Origin: a virus
Strand: one strand, 5' to 3'
Virus record (IMG/VR): IMGVR_UViG_3300036828_001638
Location: 1 to 32,590 of that record
Length of the DNA: 32,590 nucleotides
Shown here: in pieces, positions 15,969 to 23,520 of the stretch
Numbering within the stretch: the stretch's first letter is position 1
Layout: each line of letters starts with the position of its first letter
The notes under the pieces: generated by a model
The model's input: only the letters and a program-made list of their open reading frames with translations
What the model was told of the DNA's origin: nothing
Databases searched by the model: none
Made by a program: the position numbers and the translations under genes

Positions 15969-16039
15969 AAAAAAGACGGGCTGACCGGTTTCCACGGCGC
16001 TGGTTAACTTAACGTTGCCAGCCCTCCACCGCGCCCGTC
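15969..16039 (-). terminator. Possible attenuator/structured RNA between M and L
   Basis: On the minus-strand transcript GACGGGC (+ 16033-16039) can pair with GCCCGTC (+ 15975-15981), directly followed by six U (+ 15969-15974). Inside lies a second stem, GCTGG with CCAGC, around a 14-base loop rich in TTAAC. The outer loop is long, so it is either a weak partial terminator or a processing site. The run ends just before the ribosome site of L. Confidence 0.4.
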
Positions 16040-16055
16040 CGGGGGTTGGTAGTCG

Positions 16056-16757
16056 TTAGCCCTGCGTCAACTTGCGCAGACGTGCGGCGATTGTTTTACG
16101 GGCAGTCGTAACGCCGACTTTGTGATAGTTCTTCTCTGCAATGGCCAGCAGTTGATCGGCTTTTTGTAGCGTGTCGATATCGTCCACGCCCGCCGCTGTT
16201 TTCTGGCCATCATCACCGCGCAGCAGTTCCAGCCCGGCAAACTTGAACCACTTTGCCGTCACCTGTTCATGTAGTCGCCAGGTATTGGCCACCCGGTCAA
16301 AGGTGCGGGAAAAATACGGCTCAATACTTTCCCCTCGCCCGGCAGACTCTTCCGCCCATGCCAGCATCGTGTCCGCCACAAACGTGGGGAAGTTGCTGCG
16401 AAGGCGATCAGGCGTGGCTTGTTGCTGGTTAATGGCGATATCAGCCCAGTCCAGTGCTTTGTCCAGGTCGCCCACATCAAAGAGCCAGATAACACACCAG
16501 GCCAGAACCGGATTGGCATAGACCTGCTGACTTTCCAGATAGGCTTCCACCGTAGGCACCCAGCGGGGCAGCAGCACATCACGCTTATGTGCAACGCGAT
16601 CCGCAATGACCGTCATGCTGCTGAGGTATGCCAAATCCGTTTCCAGCTCTTTAATCAGGATGTGCAGGCTTTCGCTACTGTTCACGGCCTGACCATCGCC
16701 CAGCTTGCGCTGTGCGGCAATGCGCTGGCTGTGTCGTTGCGCGGGGGAAAGTGCCAT
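16056..16757 (-). CDS. M: Terminase small subunit M
   Basis: Product is 233 aa, the length of P2 gpM (247 aa) and of that family: basic N-terminus MALSPAQRHSQRIAAQRK with the SPAQRH motif, then ESLHILIKELETDLAYL, and CVIWLFDVGDLDKALDWADIAI in the middle. It recognises the packaging site and works with the large subunit P. It starts three bases after the capsid gene stop. Confidence 0.92.
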   Translation of the reverse strand: MALSPAQRHSQRIAAQRKLGDGQAVNSSESLHILIKELETDLAYLSSMTVIADRVAHKRDVLLPRWVPTVEAYLESQQVYANPVLAWCVIWLFDVGDLDKALDWADIAINQQQATPDRLRSNFPTFVADTMLAWAEESAGRGESIEPYFSRTFDRVANTWRLHEQVTAKWFKFAGLELLRGDDGQKTAAGVDDIDTLQKADQLLAIAEKNYHKVGVTTARKTIAARLRKLTQG

Positions 16758-16760
16758 TTA

Positions 16761-17783
16761 TCAGCCCTCCGCTGGTTCGGTCACGGTGCCGATGGTCACG
16801 GCGTCTTCGTCAATTGCCGCGTACAGCTCCGGTACTTCCACCGCGTAACCTTCGTTGCGCAGGTATTTGTTTTCGAATTGCTTGCGGTCTTCCACAAATT
16901 CCGCCTTACGCATACGGGTGTTGCGCTGGGTCAGAATTTGCAGGTTCGCAAGCGTCGTCACCGCCATGCGTTTGCCCGGCATAAACGGCGGAACGATTGA
17001 CGGACGGCCCGCGATGGTGCTGCCCAGCATCTGCGCGGCGATTTTCTCGGTTGGACGATCTGCCGCCTGATACAGTCGGTATTGTTCAGCCGCCACCAGA
17101 TCAGCGCCAACGAGCACAACCAGGCGCGGGTCAGTACGGAACTGCGCCGGGATTTTGTCGTTAATCAGGTCGGAGGCCATCGCATCCAGTGATTTGTAAT
17201 CCCCTGAATCATCCAGCGTCACCGCGTCGGTGATAATCTGACTTCCGCCGTTAAACGACTTCATGCGCTCATGCCAGCCAACGTTCACGTCTTCGCCGTT
17301 CGGGTTAGCTGTCGGATCGGTTGTTTCTGCGCGGGTTTTACCGTTAAAGCCGATACGCAGCATATCCAGCGCAAACGCCTGGGTAGAGAAGGTCTGTACC
17401 AGGTTGAAAAACTCGTTCTCATCCTTGCCAGAGTTCGCCCAGACCGACAGCAAATCCCAGCGCAAGGCGGCGCAACTGTCCGTTTCAACCAGTGAATAAT
17501 CATTGCCGTCAACACCCACACGACGCGTAAAGCGGCTGTCTTTGCTGCGCCCGGTATGCAGTGAAGAGCTACCGACAGAGACAACCTGACCACTCAGCTG
17601 GTCTACATCCAGACAGCTGATCATGTTCAGGAACTCCACGGACTCCAGCAGCGCCAGACGTAGTGCAGTTTCTTGCGGGTCATTCAGGGAAAAATAGCGG
17701 CCCGGAGCGGTGGCACCAAAGTGCTGCGCCATGCCTGCCGAATATTGATCCAGTAATTCCCGCGCACGGTTATTAAGGTGCAT
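16761..17783 (-). CDS. N: Major capsid protein N
   Basis: Product is 340 aa (P2 gpN is 357 aa) and matches the P2-type HK97-fold capsid family: MHLNNRARELLDQYSAGMA start, DPQETALRLALLESVEFL, and the GRSKDSRFTRRVG segment. In P2 the N-terminal 31 residues are removed by the O protease during maturation, and the same may occur here. A strong ribosome site (GAGGGAG) follows a compact hairpin at 17793-17806. It is probably the most abundant late product. Confidence 0.94.
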   Translation of the reverse strand: MHLNNRARELLDQYSAGMAQHFGATAPGRYFSLNDPQETALRLALLESVEFLNMISCLDVDQLSGQVVSVGSSSLHTGRSKDSRFTRRVGVDGNDYSLVETDSCAALRWDLLSVWANSGKDENEFFNLVQTFSTQAFALDMLRIGFNGKTRAETTDPTANPNGEDVNVGWHERMKSFNGGSQIITDAVTLDDSGDYKSLDAMASDLINDKIPAQFRTDPRLVVLVGADLVAAEQYRLYQAADRPTEKIAAQMLGSTIAGRPSIVPPFMPGKRMAVTTLANLQILTQRNTRMRKAEFVEDRKQFENKYLRNEGYAVEVPELYAAIDEDAVTIGTVTEPAEG

Positions 17784-17792
17784 AAAACTCCC

Positions 17793-17806
17793 TCGCGTTT
17801 CCGCGA
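17793..17806 (-). promoter_or_regulatory. GNRA-tetraloop hairpin before the capsid ribosome site
   Basis: The minus-strand transcript reads TCGCG-GAAA-CGCGA, a five-base stem capped by a GAAA tetraloop, placed immediately upstream of the GAGGGAG ribosome site of gene N. Such a stem can stabilise the mRNA 5' end after processing or keep the ribosome site open. Structure is seen; role is inference. Confidence 0.4.
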
Positions 17807-17843
17807 TATATTCAGTTAATCGTTATTCTGTTTGCCGATATGA

Positions 17844-18641
17844 TTACAGGAAGCTAAATTTTCCGGCTTTATCTTTGATATTGCGATTTTGTTTATGCGG
17901 CGCTTTATCTTCCAGCGATTTAAAACGTTTAACAATTTCCGTGGCATTATCACGAATTGCTGCAAACTCTTCCGTATCTACTGCTTCGGAAATAGTATCT
18001 ACATCTTCCACGACAGAATTAAGCTGCGTTTCAATTGCCGATACCCGGCCTTCCAGATCGTTTAATGCATTCGCCAGCGCCTGTAATTTATCGCCATCCT
18101 GCGGCACGTCTTCTGGTGGTACTTCACCCTCAAACTTTGGCTTGAGGCCAAAAAGTTTCTGCCAGTTTTTCATCAGTCCTTCCTGTTTAATTTCACCATC
18201 GAGGGAGATCACACCACTGTAAAATCCCTGCTTGTTCAAATTACGGCGGCCAAATCGCAACCGCGTAGTACCGGTGCTGGCCGGATTATCGGTTACGGCA
18301 AGCCCCATCAGATAAGTGCGCTCACCACCGCGCCAGTTCAGTTCCGGTTCAACGGAGAAGTAAAGCAACTGGCCTTCATCGTTAGCATAAATAAGCCGCT
18401 TATTAGGGCGCAGACTGACAAACAATCGCGCCAGTCCGTCTTCACCTTCATGCCATTCAGCTTCAAGCACCTCACCGAAGTTACCGAAATCACGTTCATG
18501 CTCAGGCCAGAGCAGTGCAGCGTAATGACTGGCGTTATAGGTTTCGCCCATATCAATAATCCACTGCCGTTCAATCGTCCGGCCATCAACCGTGTCGCCC
18601 TCCGTCGCCACACACAGCCAGCCAGTTTTTAAATGCGACAC
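17844..18641 (-). CDS. O: Capsid scaffolding protein and protease O
   Basis: Product is 265 aa (P2 gpO is 284 aa). The N-terminal half is the serine protease part; an acidic-His segment WPEHERDFGNFG (about 43-55) and LLYFSVEPELNW (about 90-101) match the regions of catalytic His and Ser in P2 O, and an Asp-containing TVDGRTIERQW segment lies near residue 17. The C-terminal half is coiled-coil scaffold (DKLQALANALNDLEGRVSAI). The start is GTG at 18641 with GGAGG six bases upstream; an ATG two bases earlier is out of frame and ends after four codons. It opens the leftward late operon. Confidence 0.9.
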   Translation of the reverse strand: MSHLKTGWLCVATEGDTVDGRTIERQWIIDMGETYNASHYAALLWPEHERDFGNFGEVLEAEWHEGEDGLARLFVSLRPNKRLIYANDEGQLLYFSVEPELNWRGGERTYLMGLAVTDNPASTGTTRLRFGRRNLNKQGFYSGVISLDGEIKQEGLMKNWQKLFGLKPKFEGEVPPEDVPQDGDKLQALANALNDLEGRVSAIETQLNSVVEDVDTISEAVDTEEFAAIRDNATEIVKRFKSLEDKAPHKQNRNIKDKAGKFSFL

Positions 18642-18730
18642 ATATTTCCTCCTTTGCCGATTTAATCAATGTCGTGCGGTGAACTGAATTATTACGGAAT
18701 AAACAGGGCACTGCATTACGTTAAATTCGC
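18642..18730. promoter_or_regulatory. Divergent late-promoter region between O and P
   Basis: This 89-base gap separates the leftward O operon from the rightward P-Q genes, as in P2, so both late promoters should lie here and respond to the Ogr-type protein. I see a short dyad TTATT-ACGG-AATAA (18689-18702), but not the TGT-N12-ACA element of P2 late promoters in exact form, so the activator site is not identified. Confidence 0.5.
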
Positions 18731-20581
18731 ATGAGTTCGGATAACACCCCTTTATCGAACAAGCTCGAATTAACACCACCGTTTTTTAATTCTGGTCACG
18801 GCATAATTAAATCTATGGCTAAATACTCAGACGAATTAAAAGGCGTTGCGCGTGCGCTTTATCTGCGCCGCTACACCCCCAAAGAAATTGCATCCGAATT
18901 AAATCTGCCGAATGCGCGGATCGTTTATTACTGGGCGCATAAGGACGGCTGGGCGAATTTGCTCAGTTTTGAAAGCACAGAGGACGCCATTGAGCGCCGT
19001 TACCAGCTGCTGGCCGCGCGTGACGGCAAAACTGATCTCGACCTGAAAGAGATGGATTTGCTGATCGCCCACTCCACTAAACTGCGGGCGCAGAGTAATA
19101 AGCACAAAGAGAAGCTGGCCGCCAGCCAGGGAGCGCGTGAAGCAGCTGCGCCACACGACGATGGATCTCCCGGCAAACGCAAGTACAAGAAAAACGATAT
19201 TTCAGGGCTGACTCAGGAAGATTTTGACACCTGGGCAGATGAAACCCTGTTTGCTTATCAGAAGCACTTGCGCCAGAACATTGGCCAGTTGGTACGCAAC
19301 ATCCTTAAAAGCCGCCAGATTGGGGCGACCTGGTATTTTGCCTTTGAAGCGCTGGAAAATGCGGTACTGACTGGCGATCCGCAAATCTTTCTTTCCGCGT
19401 CAAAAGCTCAGGCGGAGGTGTTCCGCTCGTACATCGTCAACATTGCAGAGCAGAATTTCGGCGTCACGCTTACCGGGAATCCGATCCGACTCAGCAACGG
19501 CGCAGAATTACGCTTTCTGTCCACTAACAAAAACACCGCCCAGTCATACAGCGGCCACCTGTACTGTGATGAATATTTTTGGGTACCGAACTTCGCCCGC
19601 CTGAATGAAGTGGCCAGTGCGATGGCCACACACGACAAATGGCGCACAACATACTTTTCTACGCCATCGGCCAAAACACACCAGGCTTACCCGTTCTGGA
19701 CGGGCGAAGAGTGGAAGCAGGGCAGCAAAAAACGCGCGGCGGTGAAGTTCCCGAAATTCGATGAAATGCGCGACGGCGGGCGACTCTGCCCAGATGGGCA
19801 GTGGCGCTACATCATCACAATGGAAGATGCGATTGCGGGCGGCTTCAACCTGGCCAGCATTGAGAAGCTACGCAACCGCTACAACGACAGTACATTCAAC
19901 ATGCTCTATATGTGCGTTTTCGTTGACAGCAAGGATTCTGTTTTCACCTTTACCGACCTCGAAGGCTGCGCGGTAGAAATTGAGACATGGCAGGATCACG
20001 ACCCCAACGCAAAACGGCCATTTGGCGATCGCCCTGTATGGGGCGGCTTTGACCCGGCCCGCAGTGGTGATTTGTCCTGCTTTGTGATTCTGGCACCGCC
20101 ACAACTGGCCGTTGAAAAATTCCGCGTGCTGGCCGTGTTTAACTGGCGCGGGATGAACTTCCGCTGGCAAGCCAAGCAAATTCAACAGTTGTTCAAGCGC
20201 TACAACTTCACTTATCTGGGCGTGGACGTGACCGGGATCGGCCAGGGTGTCTTTGACAACATTCAACACTTTGCCCTGCGCGTGGCCGTTGCTATTCGTT
20301 ATGACATGAACACCAAAAACCAGCTGGTTTTGAAAGCCGCCGACGTTGTAGAAAGCCAGCGTATCGAGTGGGATAAAAACCTGAAAGAGATCCCGGCCAG
20401 CTTCATGGCCATACGTCGCACGACCACTCAAAGCGGCAACGCCATGACGTTTGTCGCAGACCGCAGTCCCGACACGGGCCACGCAGAAGCATTCTGGGCA
20501 ATCACCCACGCCCTGCACAACGAACCGCTTAACTACGAAAACAAACCTAAATCCCGCTGGGGAGTGAAAAAGGCAGCATGA
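18731..20581 (+). CDS. P: Terminase large subunit P (ATPase/nuclease)
   Basis: Product is 616 aa (P2 gpP is 590 aa). An N-terminal HTH-like part (YSDELKGVARALYLRRYTPKEIA) is followed by a charged linker, the ATPase with a Walker A-like KSRQIGATW near residue 193 and an acidic LYCDEYFW Walker B near 280, and the C-terminal nuclease with GGFDPARSGDLS and YLGVDVTGIGQG. It cuts concatemer or circular DNA at cos and drives it into the prohead. Start choice is uncertain: ATG 18731 and ATG 18815 (MAKYSDELK) both lack a clear ribosome site. Confidence 0.93.
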   Translation: MSSDNTPLSNKLELTPPFFNSGHGIIKSMAKYSDELKGVARALYLRRYTPKEIASELNLPNARIVYYWAHKDGWANLLSFESTEDAIERRYQLLAARDGKTDLDLKEMDLLIAHSTKLRAQSNKHKEKLAASQGAREAAAPHDDGSPGKRKYKKNDISGLTQEDFDTWADETLFAYQKHLRQNIGQLVRNILKSRQIGATWYFAFEALENAVLTGDPQIFLSASKAQAEVFRSYIVNIAEQNFGVTLTGNPIRLSNGAELRFLSTNKNTAQSYSGHLYCDEYFWVPNFARLNEVASAMATHDKWRTTYFSTPSAKTHQAYPFWTGEEWKQGSKKRAAVKFPKFDEMRDGGRLCPDGQWRYIITMEDAIAGGFNLASIEKLRNRYNDSTFNMLYMCVFVDSKDSVFTFTDLEGCAVEIETWQDHDPNAKRPFGDRPVWGGFDPARSGDLSCFVILAPPQLAVEKFRVLAVFNWRGMNFRWQAKQIQQLFKRYNFTYLGVDVTGIGQGVFDNIQHFALRVAVAIRYDMNTKNQLVLKAADVVESQRIEWDKNLKEIPASFMAIRRTTTQSGNAMTFVADRSPDTGHAEAFWAITHALHNEPLNYENKPKSRWGVKKAA

Positions 20582-21630
20582 AAAAGAATAAAAAGTACGT
20601 GAAACGCGAACAGCCCGGCCAGCAAGCCAAAAAAATGAGCATTATTTCGTTCGGCAATCCAGAGCCGATTCTGACTACCGGTACGGATTACCGTGATATC
20701 TGGTATGACAATGCAGCCGATCACTTCACCCAACCCATTGAACGGCTGGCGCTGGCACAGCTGATTAACCTGAACGGCCAGCACGGGGGCATTATTCACG
20801 CCCGTAAAAACATGGTGTTGGCAGATTATCAGGGGGGCGGGCTGACGCATGATGAACTGGAGGCGGCCACATTTGACTATCTGACCTTCGGGGATATTGC
20901 GATTTTGAAGGTGCGCAATGGCTGGGGTGACGTTATCGGGCTGGAACCGTTGCCGGGCCTGTACATGCGCCGCCGCAAAGTGCAGGAAGACGGCGTGAAT
21001 GTACCGGGTGACTTTGTGGTATTGCAGGAAGGTTCCCCGCTGGTTTATCCGGCAGAAGACATTATTTTTTTGAAAATGTACGACCCGCAGCAGCACATTT
21101 ATGGTCTGCCGGACTACATCGGCGGTGTTCACTCCGCATTGTTAAACAGTGAGGCGGTCATTTTTCGCCGTCGCTATTACCACAACGGCGCTCACACTGG
21201 CGGGATTCTCTACACCCGCGATGCGAGCATGACGGATGAAATGGAGGAAGAGATTGAACAGCAGCTGCGTGACAGCAAAGGGATCGGTAACTTCTCCACT
21301 ATCCTGGTGAACATCCCAGGCGGTGACGGTGACGCGATCAAGTTCATTGAAATGGGGGATATTTCGGCCAAAGATGAATTTGCCAACGTGAAGAACATCA
21401 GCGCCCAGGACGTTATGAACGCGCACCGCTTCCCGGCTGGACTGGCGGGCATTGTGCCGCAGAATGCTGCCGGGCTGGGCGACCCTGAAAAAGCAGAAAC
21501 CACCTATAAACGCAATGAGGTGCACCCCATTCAGCGCCGCCTGGCAATGGCCATCAGCAGCGATCCCGAAGTGCCAGCCCGCTTACATCTAAATTTTGCC
21601 GTTGACTCAACGGTTAAGGGTGCGGCGTGA
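20578..21630 (+). CDS. Q: Portal protein Q
   Basis: Product is 350 aa (P2 gpQ is 344 aa) and matches the P2-type portal family: SIISFGNPEPILTTGTDYRD near the N-terminus, DYIGGVHSALLNSEAVIFRR and YYHNGAHTGGILYTRD in the middle, and HRFPAGLAGIVPQNAAGLGD late in the protein. It forms the dodecameric gate at the head vertex. Its start overlaps the P stop as ATGA. Confidence 0.95.
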   Translation: MKKNKKYVKREQPGQQAKKMSIISFGNPEPILTTGTDYRDIWYDNAADHFTQPIERLALAQLINLNGQHGGIIHARKNMVLADYQGGGLTHDELEAATFDYLTFGDIAILKVRNGWGDVIGLEPLPGLYMRRRKVQEDGVNVPGDFVVLQEGSPLVYPAEDIIFLKMYDPQQHIYGLPDYIGGVHSALLNSEAVIFRRRYYHNGAHTGGILYTRDASMTDEMEEEIEQQLRDSKGIGNFSTILVNIPGGDGDAIKFIEMGDISAKDEFANVKNISAQDVMNAHRFPAGLAGIVPQNAAGLGDPEKAETTYKRNEVHPIQRRLAMAISSDPEVPARLHLNFAVDSTVKGAA

Positions 21631-21680
21631 GGCAAAAAAGGTTAAAATCCAGGCATATTTTGACAGCTGGAGAGATGAAC

Positions 21681-21950
21681 ATGCGCGTGCTGAAAATTGA
21701 ATGCCCGGAGTGCGCCTCAAAGGCGGTAATTCGCAAAACCAACCGGAAGCACCGGCAGATCGCAGACATTTACTGTGCCTGTGCTGATGTAGAGTGTGGG
21801 CATACCTTTGTAATGAATTTAACGTTTTCCCACACTCTTAGCCCCAGCGCTAAAACAGGTGACGTGATGGTTCAGGCTCTGCTTAACAACCTGTCACCCG
21901 TACAAAAACAGATGGCACTAGACTTACTGAAAGCTGCACCCGCCGCGTGA
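21681..21950 (+). CDS. ogr: Ogr/Delta-type zinc-finger late gene activator
   Basis: Product is 89 aa from the ATG at 21681, nine bases after GGAG; a longer frame back to the GTG at 21627 overlaps Q and gives a basic non-family extension. Cys8 and Cys11 (CPEC) and Cys34 and Cys39 (C-x4-C) match the zinc-binding pattern of P2 Ogr, P4 Delta and 186 B, which activate phage late promoters by contacting RNA polymerase alpha. It probably switches on the O, P and tail genes. In P2 ogr lies at the other end of the late region near att; here it directly follows Q. Confidence 0.85.
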   Translation: MRVLKIECPECASKAVIRKTNRKHRQIADIYCACADVECGHTFVMNLTFSHTLSPSAKTGDVMVQALLNNLSPVQKQMALDLLKAAPAA

Positions 21951-21952
21951 AA

Positions 21953-21968
21953 CGCCCCTTACGGGGCT
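21953..21968 (+). terminator. Short hairpin after ogr, weak terminator candidate
   Basis: CGCCCC (21953-21958), a short TTA loop and CGGGGC (21962-21967) form a small hairpin two bases past the ogr stop. There is no U run after it, so termination would be weak or Rho-dependent. It marks the end of the P-Q-ogr unit before the AT-rich cargo gene. Confidence 0.4.
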
Positions 21969-22086
21969 AAACATGCACAACAAATGCTATCTTTTCTTTA
22001 ACTAAGTGATCTTTTGAACCTTTCTGACATAAGATCGACGCAGCTAACTTTTATTCTTTTTCGGAAAGATGCTGGAGGATTGGACA

Positions 22087-23124
22087 ATGTCTTTATCAAA
22101 ACTCGCTGGGAAATTGTTGGAAACAGTAGGTGCAAAAGGAGTCAGTGCATTATTTAAACCTGGACAAATACGCAGAGAGGGCATTGCTAATATTGAAGTT
22201 AAAAGAAAAGAAATGCTTATACTGGCCCAAACAGAAAAAGAAATAGAAGCTATAAAAAATGGCAACGCAATAGTTTCATTAACTAACTTCAGCAATCCAA
22301 AAATAATTTCTTTAGAAGGTGGTGGCGAATACGACAAACTTGGAGAAATGGAACCCTATATTAACCTTGAAAATATCACAAAAAAAATTAGCACACAGTT
22401 AGTTGCAAATGAAATTCAAAAAGAAGTAAACATAGCAAAATCACTTCTTGTTGCTGAGGATATTTTAAACAGCGATCAATCTGATCCTACGAATGAAAAT
22501 ATCGAAGATGATTGGTTAATAAGATGGAGAGATAGTGCGGCTACAAGCTCTTCAGAAAAACTTCAAGATTTATGGGGCCGAGTTCTGGCAGGAGAACTTA
22601 AGACACCTGGAAAATATTCATTGCGAACTATAGATTTTATAAAAAACCTGACACAAAAAGAAGCTGAAAAAATACAAAAAATATTTTCATTTGTTATGTT
22701 TGGACGAATAATAAAAGCCAAATCGATGGCTGATGGATTTGAAAATGAATATTTAGATAATGAATTGACCTTCAATTTTTTATCTGAGTTGCAATCACTT
22801 GGAGTTCTCGCTGGTGTGGAGTCCATGGGATTATCAACAAAATTCAAATCAAATGATGATAAAGAATACTCATTTCATGACATTTATAATGACAAAGTTA
22901 TTCATATTACTCATGAGGATTCAACAAAAATTCTAAAATTCAATGTGGTAATCCTTACACCATTAGGTCATGAATTACGTTCTTTATGTCCAGTAACTAT
23001 TGATATAAAATACATTAACTACGTAATTGAAATAATTAAAAAACAAGATTTCAAAGTCACAATAGGCCAAAAAATAATTCTTAGTGATGGAACATTAGCT
23101 TCTAGAAATAGGGTAGAAGTTTAA
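22087..23124 (+). CDS. DUF2806 protein, AT-rich phage cargo gene
   Basis: Product is 345 aa from the ATG at 22087, which has GGAGG eight bases upstream (an in-frame ATG at 22069 is less likely). The C-terminal two-thirds fit DUF2806, a family of unknown function seen in bacteria and prophages, including DDWLIRWRDSAATSSSE and LQDLWGRVLAGELKTPG (around 145-180). Residues 30-75 are charged helix. No enzyme motif, signal peptide or membrane segment is visible. The gene is far richer in A+T than the Q, ogr and A genes around it and uses many rare AT-ending codons (AGA, ATA, TTA). It occupies the locus between Q and A where P2 carries tin and old, so a role in lysogenic conversion or phage exclusion is a reasonable but untested inference. 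Confidence 0.75.
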   Translation: MSLSKLAGKLLETVGAKGVSALFKPGQIRREGIANIEVKRKEMLILAQTEKEIEAIKNGNAIVSLTNFSNPKIISLEGGGEYDKLGEMEPYINLENITKKISTQLVANEIQKEVNIAKSLLVAEDILNSDQSDPTNENIEDDWLIRWRDSAATSSSEKLQDLWGRVLAGELKTPGKYSLRTIDFIKNLTQKEAEKIQKIFSFVMFGRIIKAKSMADGFENEYLDNELTFNFLSELQSLGVLAGVESMGLSTKFKSNDDKEYSFHDIYNDKVIHITHEDSTKILKFNVVILTPLGHELRSLCPVTIDIKYINYVIEIIKKQDFKVTIGQKIILSDGTLASRNRVEV

Positions 23125-23142
23125 CATCTCGTCGATTAACCT

Positions 23143-23186
23143 CGCCCCTCAACTCACGAAAATTAAATACTAGTTTTTGAGGGGCG
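23143..23186 (+). terminator. Ten-base inverted repeat after the DUF2806 gene
   Basis: CGCCCCTCAA (23143-23152) pairs perfectly with TTGAGGGGCG (23177-23186) around a 24-base AT-rich loop, 19 bases past the DUF2806 stop. It lies between convergent genes and may stop transcription from both sides; the U run is poor on the + strand. The GC-rich arms in an AT-rich setting could alternatively belong to the packaging (cos) region, which should lie hereabouts. Confidence 0.5.
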
Positions 23187-23220
23187 TGATATTTCATCAT
23201 TTTACACTACATCGATAGTG

Positions 23221-23403
23221 CTAAACCCCATGTTTCAGTGAGTCCGGGGCACCTTTTCGAATTTCTTTTCTCAATTCCTCCGTAATCTCACCAATCCATA
23301 TCAAGGCCATTGTTTTATCTTTTGTTGAAAAATCATCAAAATGGGAAATTTTTGCTAGTAATTCAATGCGTTCAAGCCTAGCTGACGCCTCCAACAAATC
23401 CAT
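23221..23403 (-). CDS. Small SOS-linked phage protein of unknown function
   Basis: Product is 60 aa from the ATG at 23403 with a GGGGG ribosome site about four bases upstream; a longer frame to 23499 crosses the LexA box and gives a Cys/Phe-rich extension that is not credible. The protein is helical and charged (MDLLEASARLERIELLAKIS, then KTMALIWIGEITEELRKEI), without membrane or catalytic motifs. A near-perfect LexA box lies 23 bases before the ATG, so it should be induced by DNA damage. It sits downstream of A, in the region where 186 has its LexA-controlled tum antirepressor gene. A role in prophage induction is inferred from this; no similarity to Tum is claimed. Confidence 0.7.
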   Translation of the reverse strand: MDLLEASARLERIELLAKISHFDDFSTKDKTMALIWIGEITEELRKEIRKGAPDSLKHGV

Positions 23404-23425
23404 GCAACCCCCACAAACAAACAAA

Positions 23426-23445
23426 TACTGTACAAACATACAGTA
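23426..23445 (-). promoter_or_regulatory. LexA (SOS) box
   Basis: TACTGTACAAACATACAGTA is a 20-base site with both CTGT and ACAG arms spaced by eight bases and with the flanking TA pairs of the enterobacterial LexA consensus. It lies 23 bases upstream of the small gene at 23221-23403 and inside its expected promoter. The A gene ends 76 bases to the right, so the box can control only the small gene in this direction. Confidence 0.88.
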
Positions 23446-23520
23446 AAAGTTTAAAGCACAAATAGAGAAATTGAAACAACCATTTAGGATGTTTCTCACA
23501 GTAGTAATACGGAAGTGTGA

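Noticed and set aside
18642-18730. P2-type Ogr site TGT-N12-ACA in the O-P gap
   Set aside because: TGT at 18670 has no ACA at the required distance and no other pair fits.
19868-21525. Long minus-strand frames across P and Q
   Set aside because: Antisense shadows of well-supported terminase and portal genes.
21951-23220. cos packaging site by similarity to P2/186 cohesive ends
   Set aside because: cos is expected between A and Q, but no sequence close to the P2 or 186 GGCGAGGCGGGG-type ends was found; the 23143-23186 inverted repeat alone is not enough.
23404-23499. Longer start of the SOS-linked small gene
   Set aside because: It would translate through the LexA box and promoter, and the extension is hydrophobic and Cys-rich without a ribosome site.
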